Origin: Anaerolineales bacterium
Lineage (GTDB): Bacteria > Chloroflexota > Anaerolineae > Anaerolineales > Villigracilaceae
NCBI GenBank assembly: GCA_023382595.1
Contig: JAHDWB010000001.1
Span: 1,612,001-1,676,000 of the forward strand
DNA: 64,000 nt
Direction of reading: 5' to 3'
In this document: piece after piece, positions 43,123 to 54,418 of the stretch
How positions within the stretch are numbered: position 1 is the stretch's first letter
Layout: each line of letters opens with the position of its first letter
Position numbers and translations under genes: made by a program
The notes under the pieces: generated by a model
The model's input: the letters and a program-made list of their open reading frames with translations, nothing else
The model's database searches: none
What the model was told of the DNA's origin: nothing

Positions 43123-44892
43123 ATGAACATCTGGCTGGATGGATGGGACGCGCTGCGTCATCACGCTTGGGCGTTTTTTTTCGTCTTGTTGATGATTCTC
43201 TGGGGGCAAATCATTATGGGGAAGATTCTTGCAAACATTTTCAAAGAGCAATTGACCGATGCCGAATCCCTATCGCTTGGACTGACAGGCTGGATTTTGC
43301 CCGTTGCGGCTTGGGCGACAGTCTATATTCTCATCGTTTTCCTGTTCGGTTCGCTGACGGGCAGGATCGTTTCGATCATCCTGCTTACTGCCTCCCTATA
43401 CGTTTCGATTGAAAAACATCAGCGGATATCGTTTCCCGCCATCACGTTGACGCTGTTTGCCCTGATTTCCCTTGTTTTGCATTCCGCTTTCTTGCAGAAG
43501 GCAACCCTGCCATCCTATTTTGACTCGGCGGAACATTACCGCATCCTCAAATATTTCTCCGAGACTCTTCTGGCGGGAAGCCTTCCATCCACCTGGGTCG
43601 GAACATCCTACTATCACGCCGGTTATCATTTGATCGGTGCGGCATTCGTCCATTTTTTTCAAATAAATATTTCGGACTTTATGTTGGTCTTCGGACAGAC
43701 CATCCTTGCAATTCTGCCGATCTCTTTGTTTTTCATAGCCCGCCGCGCAACCGGCTCGAATGTCACTGCCTTCATTACCTGCCTGCTGGCGGGGTTTGGC
43801 TGGCACATGCCGTCACATTTGGCAAATTGGGGAAAATACCCGGCGTTGCTCAGTTTGATTTGCATGTTTTTTGTTTTGTCGCTTGGCGGCCTACTGGTGC
43901 GGGGATATTTCAAAAACCGGCGCCCATCCACCATTCTCCTCGCAGGCATTGGAATTCTGCTCTCCATTCTAATCCATACACGATCTGCAATGGTCTATGC
44001 CGGCTTGCTGGCGGCTGTCGTGTTTATGGCATTGTGGATGCGTCTCCCGGTCAATGCCCAACGGATCGTTTTTGCGCTCGTTGTGCTGGGTCTCGCGCTG
44101 GGAATTGGCTTCATGCAAAATCATGGCGCGCTTGCCCCTTTAATAAGCGGCTACATGCAAAGAGATTCGTGGATGCTGATTCTCGTGCTGGTATTAACGC
44201 CTTTTTTCCTTAAATTTCATGCGCAGATTTCCTTCTTCCTTGTGACATCCTCGTTGCTCTTCATCCTTGCCCTATTCATTCCCATCGAACTGACGGGCTT
44301 CCCGGTGTTGACCCTTCTCGACCGACCGTATGTGCAGATGCTTGCTTATCTCCCGCTCTCGCTTCTTGGCGGATTGGGACTCTCCGGCTTGCTTCAATGG
44401 ATGTCCCGCCTCTTCCCCCGCTCCAACCTGCCAGCCACTCTGACAGTTTTTCTCGTCTGCGGGCTTATCGTCGCCAACGCCAGCCTGAACCGTGTTTTTT
44501 ATCCATCCGATTGCTGCCAGTTCGCCAGCCTCGATGATCTCGCTGCCCTGACATGGATCGACACATCCCTCCCGCCAGATTCACATATCCTCATCGCATC
44601 ATCCGCCCTTTACGTAACATCCCTCGAGCCAGCCCATGCCCAGGCGGGTTCCGATGCCGGGATCTGGATTCCCGCGCTGACCTCCCGCCCTGTGACACTG
44701 CTCCCTTTTCAAACCCAGTTCGGGCAGGACGATGTGCGGAATCAACTTTGCCTGCAAGGTGTTGACTATATCTACATTGGCGGGATGCCCCAGAGTTTTG
44801 ACGGTTCCCAGTTCTCCAGTCAACCGGCATGGTATCGGCAGGTCTTCGCACTTCCGCAGGCGCAAATTTATCAACTCGTCGGCTGTGAATAG
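43123..44892 (+). CDS. GT-C-like polytopic membrane protein
   Basis: This 589-residue protein has about 13 spans and a soluble C-terminal domain (about 455-589). An acidic motif after span 4 (PSYFDSAEHYRILKYF) and WVGTSYYHAGYH are consistent with a GT-C enzyme acting on the outer face. There is no match I can name. It lies between a single-span protein and a similar protein at 44921. Confidence 0.65.
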   Translation: MNIWLDGWDALRHHAWAFFFVLLMILWGQIIMGKILANIFKEQLTDAESLSLGLTGWILPVAAWATVYILIVFLFGSLTGRIVSIILLTASLYVSIEKHQRISFPAITLTLFALISLVLHSAFLQKATLPSYFDSAEHYRILKYFSETLLAGSLPSTWVGTSYYHAGYHLIGAAFVHFFQINISDFMLVFGQTILAILPISLFFIARRATGSNVTAFITCLLAGFGWHMPSHLANWGKYPALLSLICMFFVLSLGGLLVRGYFKNRRPSTILLAGIGILLSILIHTRSAMVYAGLLAAVVFMALWMRLPVNAQRIVFALVVLGLALGIGFMQNHGALAPLISGYMQRDSWMLILVLVLTPFFLKFHAQISFFLVTSSLLFILALFIPIELTGFPVLTLLDRPYVQMLAYLPLSLLGGLGLSGLLQWMSRLFPRSNLPATLTVFLVCGLIVANASLNRVFYPSDCCQFASLDDLAALTWIDTSLPPDSHILIASSALYVTSLEPAHAQAGSDAGIWIPALTSRPVTLLPFQTQFGQDDVRNQLCLQGVDYIYIGGMPQSFDGSQFSSQPAWYRQVFALPQAQIYQLVGCE

Positions 44893-44920
44893 GATTTGGA
44901 TTTCATGGTAAAGTGTGGAT

Positions 44921-46483
44921 ATGAAATATTTGGAGCAACGCGATCTATGGTGGATGTTTCCCCTATCCATCGCGGGGGGCGCAGTCCTCACATCCGTCCA
45001 ACCCGGTGACTGGTTCATCGGCTGGCTGGGATTCTCTTTCCTTTTTCTTCTTTCCTTTGGAGTATTGACCGTTTCCACGCGCTGGGCGGGCGGCGGAAAG
45101 ATTCTGTCGTGGATGGTTTCGCTGGCGTTCGTCCTGCGCTTTGTTGGCGGAGTTGTTGTTTATTTCGCCCTGCCCATCTATGGGTATGATGATGTGGACG
45201 ACCAGTCTGGTTTTGTCTACACTGATGCCCGCCGCCGCGATGCCCAAGCCTGGGATCTGGCAAACTCCGACCGTCCGATTTTAGATGCGTTCAACCAGAA
45301 ATTCGCCTATGATCAGTACGGTGGTCTGCTGGCGTTCAGTGCATTGATCTATCGCGCGTTTTCCCCGGATGCACATCGTATATTGCTGCTGGTGCTGGTG
45401 ACCGCCTTCATGGGTGCGATCGGCGTGCCGTTTTTGTGGAAGGCGGTCAACCTGCAATGGGGCTCGAAAGTAGCCATCGCGTCCGGCTGGATATTCGCGC
45501 TGTACCCGGAAAGCGTCCTGCTTGGCATGTCCGCCATGCGTGAGCCATACCTGCTGGCATTCAGCGCCTTCGCCTTGTGGGGATTTGTCGGCTGGCAGGA
45601 TTCGCAGGAGAGAAAACATTTGCTCTGGCTGGCGCTTGGAATTGCTGGCATGTTGCTGGTCTCGCCCTCCATTGCGTTGGTCACACTGGTCATTTTTGGC
45701 GGTTGGATGTATTTCATCCGCGAACGAAGCCGCATTTCTTGGTGGGCGGTTGCCGTTGTAGTGATCGTATTTGTTGCAGGCTTGTTCCTCTTGTCCTCTG
45801 CCGTGGATCGTCAGGGAAATATCAGCGCGGCGACGCCTTTTGGTGTAATCAACAACTTCATCCGCGAATCGCTCAAATGGAATTTTTACCGCATCGAGGC
45901 AGGCTCGGGCTGGGTGCAAAAACTTTTCGAGGAGATGCCCGCCTGGATGCGCCTGCCGTTCGTGATGATCTACGGGGTGCTGCAACCCGTCCTGCCGGCG
46001 ATACTGATTGCCCCGACGACGATCATCTGGAAGATCATCGGCATCCTGCGGTCTTTGGGTTGGTACGCGTTGGTCCCAGCCTTGATCCTGTCCTTTACCG
46101 CCTCAGCAGGTTCGAGCGAGGAGAAGAAGCGAAAATTATGGCTGTGGATCAGTCTGGTGATGTGGGGCTGGATCCTGTTCACCGCGCTGCGCGGAGGCGG
46201 CGATCAATGGAACAATCCGCGCTATCGGACGATCCTGTTCCTGTGGCAGGCAGTGCTGGCGGGATATGTCTGGGTGTGGTGGCGGGAGACGCGAAATGCG
46301 TGGTTCCCGCGTGTGGTTGCAATGGAAGTGGTGCTGGTGCTTGTATTCGGTCAATGGTATGCAAATCGTTATTTGCACATTGGGATTCAACTGCCTTTTC
46401 CAATCATGATCGCTGTGATCTTCGGATTTTGGCTGTTGATTGCGGGATGGGGGATCTGGCATGACCGCGCAAAAAGCCGCTGA
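44921..46483 (+). CDS. Polytopic membrane protein, possible GT-C enzyme
   Basis: This 520-residue protein has about 11 spans. The first large outer loop carries YGYDDVDDQSGFVYTDARRRD, rich in Asp, as in GT-C active sites. The short C-terminal tail is basic. It may begin at 44921 with a leaderless transcript (TAAAGT six bases upstream). An in-frame GTG two codons earlier is an alternative start. Family not recognised. Confidence 0.62.
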   Translation: MKYLEQRDLWWMFPLSIAGGAVLTSVQPGDWFIGWLGFSFLFLLSFGVLTVSTRWAGGGKILSWMVSLAFVLRFVGGVVVYFALPIYGYDDVDDQSGFVYTDARRRDAQAWDLANSDRPILDAFNQKFAYDQYGGLLAFSALIYRAFSPDAHRILLLVLVTAFMGAIGVPFLWKAVNLQWGSKVAIASGWIFALYPESVLLGMSAMREPYLLAFSAFALWGFVGWQDSQERKHLLWLALGIAGMLLVSPSIALVTLVIFGGWMYFIRERSRISWWAVAVVVIVFVAGLFLLSSAVDRQGNISAATPFGVINNFIRESLKWNFYRIEAGSGWVQKLFEEMPAWMRLPFVMIYGVLQPVLPAILIAPTTIIWKIIGILRSLGWYALVPALILSFTASAGSSEEKKRKLWLWISLVMWGWILFTALRGGGDQWNNPRYRTILFLWQAVLAGYVWVWWRETRNAWFPRVVAMEVVLVLVFGQWYANRYLHIGIQLPFPIMIAVIFGFWLLIAGWGIWHDRAKSR

Positions 46484-46527
46484 CATGGTGTATAATTCAG
46501 TCGCTGAATTTTGAATTAGGAGATTAA

Positions 46528-47490
<963 letters not shown>

Positions 47491-47571
47491 TTTCGTTTTT
47501 GTCATAAATGGCGGGTTGTTGGAATCCATCCCAATCCCACAACCCGTTGATGAAATTTCTACTTTCGCGAT

Positions 47572-47577
47572 TAAAAT
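47572..47577 (+). promoter_or_regulatory. -10 box implying leaderless start at 47585
   Basis: TAAAAT ends seven bases before the ATG at 47585; the bases between are CCCACCC, with no ribosome binding site. Confidence 0.55.
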
Positions 47578-47584
47578 CCCACCC

Positions 47585-49444
47585 ATGACCAAGTTGTCTG
47601 GTTTTATTAAGAACAAGGAACTGCCCTCCTGGCTGCCGTTTGCGTTGGCTGGCTTGGGGGCGGTTCTGTATTTCATTCAAGCATTCATTTATGCCCACAC
47701 CACCGTCAGCGGATTGGATGAGGGCTCCTATCTTCTCAAGGGGATCTTGTACTTGCGCGGCGTTTATGAACCGTTCGAGCCGTACGGACCTCTCACGAAT
47801 AAGGCGCCGCTTGCCTTTCTCATCCCTGGCTTTGCGGAATATATTTTCGGGGCAGGGCTTCGCACAGGACGTTATTTTTCCCTTTTCCTTGGTTTTCTCA
47901 CGATTCTGGGCGTTTGGATTACAACCCGCCGTTGGACGGGAAATTGGATGGCTGCCGGAGTGGTCTGGCTCTTTGCGCTCAGCCCGATGATCATTCGGCT
48001 ATATGTGCGCGCAGTCTCCGAGGTCATCATCGCTTGTATGCTGGCATGGATATGCGTTCTCGTGCTGGCGGAACGCCGTGCATTATGGCAGATCATCCTT
48101 GGCGCCATCCTCGCCGCCTTCGCCGTGCTGACCCGCCAGAACATGGTTTTGCTTTTGCCCTTGCTGGCGCTCTATGTGTACTGGCAGCATGGTAAACAAA
48201 AGGGGATCTGGGCGCTGGCAGTGGGCGTATTCGTCTTTCTCGCCATACATGCTTATTATTGGCCCCGCATTCTGATTATCTGGGCGCCGTGGCTTCCGGA
48301 GAACCTGACACCGTTTCTGGATGCCTTCCGCCTGCCCAAGGACGCCGTTCCGGTCTGGGCTCCATCCATTGATTTCTGGAACAGGATGAACGCCTTTTTT
48401 CAAGGGATTCGCTACCATTTCATTGCTATTCTCGGCAGTTTGTTCGCGTTGATATTGTGGCCGCCTCGTGCTGACTGGAAATCTGCTCCTGCCATGCGGG
48501 CGGCTGTTTTCCTCGCTGTGACCTATTTCATCCTGTTCGTGATGCACGGTTGGGCTTCGCTCGCGAGTCAATATGAAAGTTACAGCTGTGTATTTTGCTT
48601 TTCGAACTACCTGACCTTTTTCGACCCGTTGGGGATTCTGCTGTTTGTCATTGCCTTCTCCCATGCGTGGAATCGTCAGCCCGTACGCGTACTCACAATT
48701 CTCGTGATCGGCATTGTCATCCTATTCTCCACAGGGATGGGATTCTCACTCTTCGAGCAGGTTGGCGACAAACTACTGAACCTCCCTGTGCCGCGCTTGC
48801 GGGAAGGTCAACTCACTTCGACCGCAATTGTGGATGTATTTCGATATCGCTTTGACCTGCCCCTTTTTCAGATCAAACGTGTGATCAGTTCTTCGCTGGG
48901 GTTCCTGCTTGGATTGGGCGTCTTAATAATAACTTTTTTGCTCTGGCGGCGGTCCAAGAATCAGCGCTTTGCCATCATCTTGATAAATTCCTATCTTGTG
49001 ATTGGATTTGTTCTGTCACCGCTCCTACATTTGGGTGAGAGCGGGCTGGACTGCCGGCAGGATATCATCCTCGCGCATGAACGCATTGGGGCATATCTCA
49101 ACGAAGTGATCCCGCCTGATAGTTTGGTATATTGGGATGGTGGTACCGCCATGACACCGATGATCTATGTGCCGGATGTGCGCATCTTTCCGCCGCAAAT
49201 CAATAGTGGTTATACTTATTACATCGGCGGCGACCCCGATACGCTCTATCAATTCAATCACTGGAATGCCGAACTCGACATGCAATGGCGCAGTGAAGCG
49301 GATATTTTTCTTATCGAAGCGAAGCGGTACGCAGCCTGGCGGGACTTTCTGACCCCGTGGGAATTTCAGGAATTCCCACGACCAGCCGATGCGCCTTCCT
49401 GCGTGGAAGGCTCTGAAATAAGGATATTCAAACGTTTACCATGA
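47585..49444 (+). CDS. GT39-type (GT-C) membrane glycosyltransferase
   Basis: This 619-residue protein has about 12 spans and a soluble C-terminal domain (about 500-619). The first outer loop carries the GT39/GT83 signature SGLDEGSYLLKG (Asp45, Glu46) and later PYGPLTNKAPLAF, as in ArnT and PMT enzymes that transfer sugars from polyprenyl-phosphate donors. The overlap (ATGA) with the GT2 gene downstream suggests that the GT2 makes its lipid donor. The start at 47585 is fixed by the adjacent -10 box. Confidence 0.78.
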   Translation: MTKLSGFIKNKELPSWLPFALAGLGAVLYFIQAFIYAHTTVSGLDEGSYLLKGILYLRGVYEPFEPYGPLTNKAPLAFLIPGFAEYIFGAGLRTGRYFSLFLGFLTILGVWITTRRWTGNWMAAGVVWLFALSPMIIRLYVRAVSEVIIACMLAWICVLVLAERRALWQIILGAILAAFAVLTRQNMVLLLPLLALYVYWQHGKQKGIWALAVGVFVFLAIHAYYWPRILIIWAPWLPENLTPFLDAFRLPKDAVPVWAPSIDFWNRMNAFFQGIRYHFIAILGSLFALILWPPRADWKSAPAMRAAVFLAVTYFILFVMHGWASLASQYESYSCVFCFSNYLTFFDPLGILLFVIAFSHAWNRQPVRVLTILVIGIVILFSTGMGFSLFEQVGDKLLNLPVPRLREGQLTSTAIVDVFRYRFDLPLFQIKRVISSSLGFLLGLGVLIITFLLWRRSKNQRFAIILINSYLVIGFVLSPLLHLGESGLDCRQDIILAHERIGAYLNEVIPPDSLVYWDGGTAMTPMIYVPDVRIFPPQINSGYTYYIGGDPDTLYQFNHWNAELDMQWRSEADIFLIEAKRYAAWRDFLTPWEFQEFPRPADAPSCVEGSEIRIFKRLP

Positions 49445-50397
49445 ACCTTTCCCTTGTTGTTCCTGTTTTCAACGAACAGGATAATCTCCCCCTGTTGTTT
49501 GATGCCATCTACAAGACCATGGGCACGCTTGGTCGTTCCTGGGAAGCCATTTTTGTGGATGATGGCAGCCGGGATAAAAGTTTGTCCATTCTCAAGGAAT
49601 ATGCGGAGAAAGATCCCGAACACATCCGTGTGGTTTCCTTCCGCCGCAACTTCGGTCAAACTGCCGCCATCGCCGCCGGATTGGATTATTCCAGCGGCGA
49701 TATCATTGTTCTGCTGGATGCCGACTTGCAAAACGATCCCGCCGACATTCCCATGATGCTCGCCAAACTGGACGAAGGCTACGATCTCGTCAGCGGCTGG
49801 CGCAAGGACAGGAAGGATAATGCCGTCACGCGCAACTTCCCGTCCATGATCGCGAATTGGCTGATCTCGCGCGTGACCGGCGTCCACTTGCACGATTACG
49901 GCTGCACGCTTAAAGCCTATCGCCGCGATGTGTTGGAGGGCTTCCGTCTTTACGGCGAGATGCACCGTTTCATCCCGGTCTACGCCCACTCGGTGGGCGC
50001 CAACATCACGGAGGTCGTCGTCAACCACCACCCCCGTAAATTTGGCAAGACCAAGTACGGGCTGGAACGAACCGCGAAGGTCATCCTGGACCTGTTCACA
50101 GTTAAATTTCTGATCAGTTTTGCATCCAAACCGATCTATCTCTTTGGCGGCACGGGCGGACTTTTGATGATCATCAGCGCGGTAATCATGGCATATCTGA
50201 TGATCCGTCGCCTGTTCTTTTTTGTCGCTGTGACGGGTTCGCCTCTTTTCCAGACCAGTGTGATGTTCTTCATCCTCGGCTTTCAGTCCATGCTGATGGG
50301 CTTGATCGCAGAACTGCTCGTGCGGACGTATCACGAATCACAGCGCAAGCCCACCTATACCATTCGTACGAAGATCAACCTGGAAGAGAATGATTAA
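49441..50397 (+). CDS. GT2 polyprenyl-phosphate glycosyltransferase (GtrB/ArnC-like)
   Basis: This 318-residue enzyme has a GT-A domain with LVVPVFNEQDNLP, FVDDGSRDKSL, the donor DxD-like DADLQNDPADIP and QTAAIAAGLDYSSGD. It ends with two membrane spans (about 230-255 and 265-290), as in GtrB. It would attach a sugar to undecaprenyl phosphate at the inner face. It overlaps the GT-C gene upstream and the UPF0104 gene downstream, the set expected to make, flip and use a lipid-sugar donor. Confidence 0.9.
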   Translation: MNLSLVVPVFNEQDNLPLLFDAIYKTMGTLGRSWEAIFVDDGSRDKSLSILKEYAEKDPEHIRVVSFRRNFGQTAAIAAGLDYSSGDIIVLLDADLQNDPADIPMMLAKLDEGYDLVSGWRKDRKDNAVTRNFPSMIANWLISRVTGVHLHDYGCTLKAYRRDVLEGFRLYGEMHRFIPVYAHSVGANITEVVVNHHPRKFGKTKYGLERTAKVILDLFTVKFLISFASKPIYLFGGTGGLLMIISAVIMAYLMIRRLFFFVAVTGSPLFQTSVMFFILGFQSMLMGLIAELLVRTYHESQRKPTYTIRTKINLEEND

Positions 50398-51295
50398 GTG
50401 GCTGCGGGAAAATCGTCAGGTCATCCTGCGCGCGTTTGGCAGCATCCTGACGCTGGTATTGCTGGTCGTTCTGATTGAAGAAGAGGGGGATGGCGAACTT
50501 TTCTCCGCGCTTCGGCGTGTTTCGATCTGGTACTTTGTGACAGGGCTTGCCGCCTTGTTCATTTCGCGCCTGTTCGCAGTGATGCGCTGGCATATTCTGC
50601 TTCAGTCGGCGGGCGTGAAACTTTCCTTCTTTCGCTCCATGATGTTGACATTCACGGGGAATTTTTCGTCCAATTTTTTACCGACAACCATCGGCGGCGA
50701 CATGGCGCGGTTGGCAGGCGCAATGCAAATGGGATATGACCGTGCCATCTGTCTCGCCTCGCTCGTCGCGGACCGGTTGATCGGTATGGCGGGCATGGCG
50801 CTGGCGCTCCCTTTGGGCTTGATCCCCGTTTTTTCCGGGAGCGGTATTACACAATCTGCTGTGGTGACTGGGCTGTTCCAAAAGCTCGTAGATTTTGCCA
50901 AACGCACCCTTGATTCCTTTTCCATCTGGTTGAAAAAACCGCTGGCATTGACGGGCTCCCTGCTTTCGACGCTGGGGAATCAGGTGTTTATTTATCTGAC
51001 GATCTATCTTCTGCTGCTCGGCATTGACCATCCCGTCCCTTATTGGCTTGTCGCGGGGCTATACACCCTGACCTACTTCGTCACGCTTATTCCCATCTCG
51101 ATCAACGGCTTGGGGGTTCAGGAACTTTCGATGGCGTTTCTGCTCTCCCATTTCGGCGGCTTGACATCTTCCGAAAGCGCGACCATTGCCCTGCTGACCC
51201 GCCTGCTGTTCATCCTCGCCAGCCTGCCGGGGGCGTTCTTCCTGCCCTCCATTTTGGCGGCAATGAAACCTGAAACAACCCAGGCTCAGGAGTGA
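50390..51295 (+). CDS. UPF0104 / lysylphosphatidylglycerol-synthase-TM flippase-like protein (copy 1)
   Basis: This 301-residue protein has seven or eight spans and the UPF0104 pattern NFSSNFLPTTIGGDMARLAGA plus a late ISINGLGVQELSMAF. Related domains occur in MprF and at the C-terminus of archaeal AglD and are suspected lipid flippases. It overlaps GT2 by eight bases. The GTG of the next gene would overlap its stop. A second copy of this pair lies at 57020-60354. Confidence 0.85.
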   Translation: MIKWLRENRQVILRAFGSILTLVLLVVLIEEEGDGELFSALRRVSIWYFVTGLAALFISRLFAVMRWHILLQSAGVKLSFFRSMMLTFTGNFSSNFLPTTIGGDMARLAGAMQMGYDRAICLASLVADRLIGMAGMALALPLGLIPVFSGSGITQSAVVTGLFQKLVDFAKRTLDSFSIWLKKPLALTGSLLSTLGNQVFIYLTIYLLLLGIDHPVPYWLVAGLYTLTYFVTLIPISINGLGVQELSMAFLLSHFGGLTSSESATIALLTRLLFILASLPGAFFLPSILAAMKPETTQAQE

Positions 51296-51300
51296 AATTC

Positions 51301-53259
51301 ATGGAAGCCGTGTCGTCGAGGAAATTTCTGCAAGCGTGGATTTGGGCGGTGATCATCGTCAGTCTGCTGGCGATTCCCCAGACCGTTCAACGCACAAATG
51401 AACTGGAGATCATCCTCCTGCGTTCCAAATGGATCGGACTGGTCGGCATCTTCGCCTTTACGGCAATTGCCGGAACTTGGCTGCTCCGCTCCTCCCTGCT
51501 GGACCGTATCGCTTCGGTCTTAAGTGAACTTGGTTCACATCCCAAGCCTTTTCTCGTCCCTGTTGGCATTCTGCTGATCCTTGTTGGTTTTTTCTCGGTT
51601 TGGTTCATCCGTTTGTATGTGTTCGGGGGCATCCTTCCGCAGACCATGCCGATTCTTTGGGTGTTTTTGTGGGCAAGCCTTGCACAATCCATCGGCTTGA
51701 AATTAATCCGCGGATCGCTTGGTTTACATTCGGCGTTCGCAATCGTCCTGCTGTTACAGGGATTGATCTACCAAACCTACGGTATTTTCTCCATCACCTC
51801 CACAGACCCGTTTTCGATGGGATACTCCGAAGCGGGTCGGCATTACTACGCTTCGCTGTTCTTCGCTGATTCCTTGTATGGGATGAAACTCCCGCTTCCG
51901 TTTTTACATCCCTCGCGCTATCTGCTCATGTCCATGCCGTTTTTGGTGGATGGGCTGCCGCTCTGGTTCCATCGTTTCTGGCAGGCATTCCTTTGGTTCG
52001 GACTGACGCTGACCGCTTCCTTTTTCCTTGCGCGTAGATTGAAATTGAACAAGAACATGACTGCTCTGGTCACTGTATGGGCGTTCTTATTCTTCCTGCA
52101 GGGATCGGTCTATTATCACTTGCAGGTCATGGTGATCTTGGTCCTGGCAGGCGTATCAGTGAAACATCCGTGGCATTCATTAATTTTCATCATTCTGGCA
52201 TCGCTCTGGGGGGGAATCAGCCGCGTGAACTGGTTCCCTGTCCCAGCCATGCTGGCGATCGGCATCTACCTGCTCGAAACACCTCTGACAGGAAAAAGCT
52301 GGAAGTACTGGCTTACTCCCTTCGGTTGGGGCGCAAGCGGAGTTGTCGCTGCGTTGATCTCGCAATTTGCCTATATTCAAATTTCCGGCAATGCGGATGT
52401 CTCCGCTTTTGGCTCCAGCTTCACATCCGATCTGTTGTGGAACCGCCTGCTTCCGAATGAGACCTTCCCGATGGGGATTTTGCCCGGAATTTTGCTGGTT
52501 TCTGCGCCATTGCTCATCGCGTTTTATCAAATTACGCATGGAAGAATGAACTCCCTGCATCCGTTGCGCTGGCTGGCGTTGTTTGCCATGCTGGCAATTC
52601 TATTCATCGGCGGGGCGGTGGTCAGCACGAAGATCGGCGGCGGGGGAGACCTGCACAACATGGATGCATACATGGTCATGTTGTCGGTGTTGATTCTGTC
52701 CATTTGGGCGGGACAGGTGTCGGCGGAGAAAGATGCGAAGCCGATGGATGGCAGGGTCAGTTGGAGCGTGGCGCTGGCGGCGCTTCTGATCCCGCTCGGG
52801 TTTGCGATTCGCAGCATCGGCTTTTTTCCATCGTATGACAAAACCACCGCCGAACAGGATATTCAACTATTGCAGGAGACCATTCAGAACGGCGGCGAGA
52901 TCTTGTTCATCACGGAGCGCCAGCTCATTACGTTCGATTATGTGAATGGCATAAGGCTTGTGCCCGAATACGAGCAAAGCGAGTTGATGGAAATGGCGAT
53001 GTCGCGCAACCGTTTGTATCTTGATCAGTTTTACGCCGACCTTGCGAGCCGCCGTTTTGACTTGATCGTTGCCGAAGACCAGAAGTTTGCGCCGCAGCGA
53101 CAGGGCGCTTTTGCGGAGGAAGATGCGGCGTGGGTGCGTTATATCGGTTCGCCGATGTTGTGCAATTATCGTCCTGCTGTTACCCTGCTCTCGAACAATC
53201 TCCGGATCTTCGAGCCGCGTCCCCGCCAGCCTGATTGTAAAAACCCGTTTACGGATTGA
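51301..53259 (+). CDS. GT-C-like membrane protein, paralogue A
   Basis: This 652-residue protein has about 12 spans and a soluble C-terminal domain (about 520-652). It shares with the protein at 58021-60354 an acidic outer loop (YSEAGRHYYASLF; SEGNRFYDYSLIF there), LPLWFHRFWQ, the internal TKIGGGGDLHNMDAY and the end pattern GSPMLCNYRP. The start ATG has AGGAG eight bases upstream; an in-frame GTG at 51292 overlaps the previous stop and is an alternative. The GGGGDLHN motif is not one I can assign to a named family. It is probably a polyprenyl-sugar glycosyltransferase. Confidence 0.75.
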   Translation: MEAVSSRKFLQAWIWAVIIVSLLAIPQTVQRTNELEIILLRSKWIGLVGIFAFTAIAGTWLLRSSLLDRIASVLSELGSHPKPFLVPVGILLILVGFFSVWFIRLYVFGGILPQTMPILWVFLWASLAQSIGLKLIRGSLGLHSAFAIVLLLQGLIYQTYGIFSITSTDPFSMGYSEAGRHYYASLFFADSLYGMKLPLPFLHPSRYLLMSMPFLVDGLPLWFHRFWQAFLWFGLTLTASFFLARRLKLNKNMTALVTVWAFLFFLQGSVYYHLQVMVILVLAGVSVKHPWHSLIFIILASLWGGISRVNWFPVPAMLAIGIYLLETPLTGKSWKYWLTPFGWGASGVVAALISQFAYIQISGNADVSAFGSSFTSDLLWNRLLPNETFPMGILPGILLVSAPLLIAFYQITHGRMNSLHPLRWLALFAMLAILFIGGAVVSTKIGGGGDLHNMDAYMVMLSVLILSIWAGQVSAEKDAKPMDGRVSWSVALAALLIPLGFAIRSIGFFPSYDKTTAEQDIQLLQETIQNGGEILFITERQLITFDYVNGIRLVPEYEQSELMEMAMSRNRLYLDQFYADLASRRFDLIVAEDQKFAPQRQGAFAEEDAAWVRYIGSPMLCNYRPAVTLLSNNLRIFEPRPRQPDCKNPFTD

Positions 53260-53261
53260 CG

Positions 53262-54395
53262 ATGCGGATATTGCTTATCAACAGTGAGTATCCGCCCATT
53301 GGCGGCGGGGCGGGGAATGCCAGCGCGCACCTTGCCCGACTCTTTGTCTCGCTTGGGCATGACGTAGTGGTGTTGACTGCCCATTTCCACGGTCAGCCGA
53401 AATTCGAGATTCAAGATGGCGTGACCATCCATCGCGTTCCTGCCCTGCGCCGTAGACAGGATCGTTCATCTGCATTGGAACAACTGGCTTTTATCGCCTC
53501 TGCATCTCTCCGTAGTATAAAACTGGTTCGACGCTTCAAACCGGATGCCACACTGGCATTTTTTGGTGTGCCGTCCGGCGCGGTGGCGTGGATATTGAAG
53601 AAGTTTTTTGGAATCCCGTACATTGTCTCTTTGCGCGGCGGCGATGTGCCCGGCTTCCGTCCGTATGACTTCAAGACCTTTCACAAACTGCTCGGTCCGT
53701 TTTTGCGGATCATCTGGCGCGACGCTTCGCGCGTGATCGCCAACAGCCGCGGACTGCGCGATCTGGCTCTCGCCTTTGATTCCACCATGGACATCCCCAT
53801 CATCCCGAACGGCGTGGATGCGACTCAATACAAGGCGGATGACCGCGACTGGTCGCCGCCGCAACTATTGTTCACCGGACGCATCGTCCACCAGAAGGGC
53901 TTGGATCTTGGACTACGGGCACTTTCCCAGCTGACAGATCTGGATTGGAAGTGGTACATCGCGGGGGATGGTCCGCAATTGGGCACACTACAAACTCTCG
54001 CAAAAGAACTTGGCATTGCTGATCGCGTCATCTTCCTCGGCTGGCAGTCCCGCGCGGACCTGGCAAAGTGGTATCATCAATCGAATATTTTCATGTTCCC
54101 GTCCCGCCATGAAGGGATGCCGAACGCTGTGCTCGAAGCCATGGCAAGTGGACTTCCCATCGTAGCGACCCGCATCGCTGGCAGTGAAGAACTCGTCCTG
54201 GACGGTGAGACAGGCTTCCTTGTGCCATCCGAGAATGTGGATGAATTACGCGATGCCTTGCGCAAGATGCTGTCCGCCCCTGAGTTAAGAAAGAGCATGG
54301 GCACAGCTTCCCGTCGGCGCGTGGAACAAAGTTATTCATGGCAAAAAGTGGCTGAGCAATATCAATCCTTTTTGAAAGAACTTTCCAGGCATTGA
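53262..54395 (+). CDS. GT4-family glycosyltransferase
   Basis: This 377-residue GT-B enzyme has ILLINSEYPPIGGGAGNASA (glycine-rich acceptor loop), PNGVDATQY, FTGRIVHQKGLDL and FMFPSRHEGMPNAVLEAMAS followed by GLPIVATRIAGSEEL, the standard GT4 E-x7-E region. The ATG at 53262 follows the previous stop by two bases. Confidence 0.92.
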   Translation: MRILLINSEYPPIGGGAGNASAHLARLFVSLGHDVVVLTAHFHGQPKFEIQDGVTIHRVPALRRRQDRSSALEQLAFIASASLRSIKLVRRFKPDATLAFFGVPSGAVAWILKKFFGIPYIVSLRGGDVPGFRPYDFKTFHKLLGPFLRIIWRDASRVIANSRGLRDLALAFDSTMDIPIIPNGVDATQYKADDRDWSPPQLLFTGRIVHQKGLDLGLRALSQLTDLDWKWYIAGDGPQLGTLQTLAKELGIADRVIFLGWQSRADLAKWYHQSNIFMFPSRHEGMPNAVLEAMASGLPIVATRIAGSEELVLDGETGFLVPSENVDELRDALRKMLSAPELRKSMGTASRRRVEQSYSWQKVAEQYQSFLKELSRH

Positions 54396-54418
54396 CCCTT
54401 TAGAACTGAAGGAATCTT

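Noticed and set aside
49366-50334. A 322-codon minus-strand open frame opposite the GT2 gene
   Set aside because: The GT2 motifs on the plus strand are unmistakable. The antisense product has no recognisable domain and no ribosome binding site.
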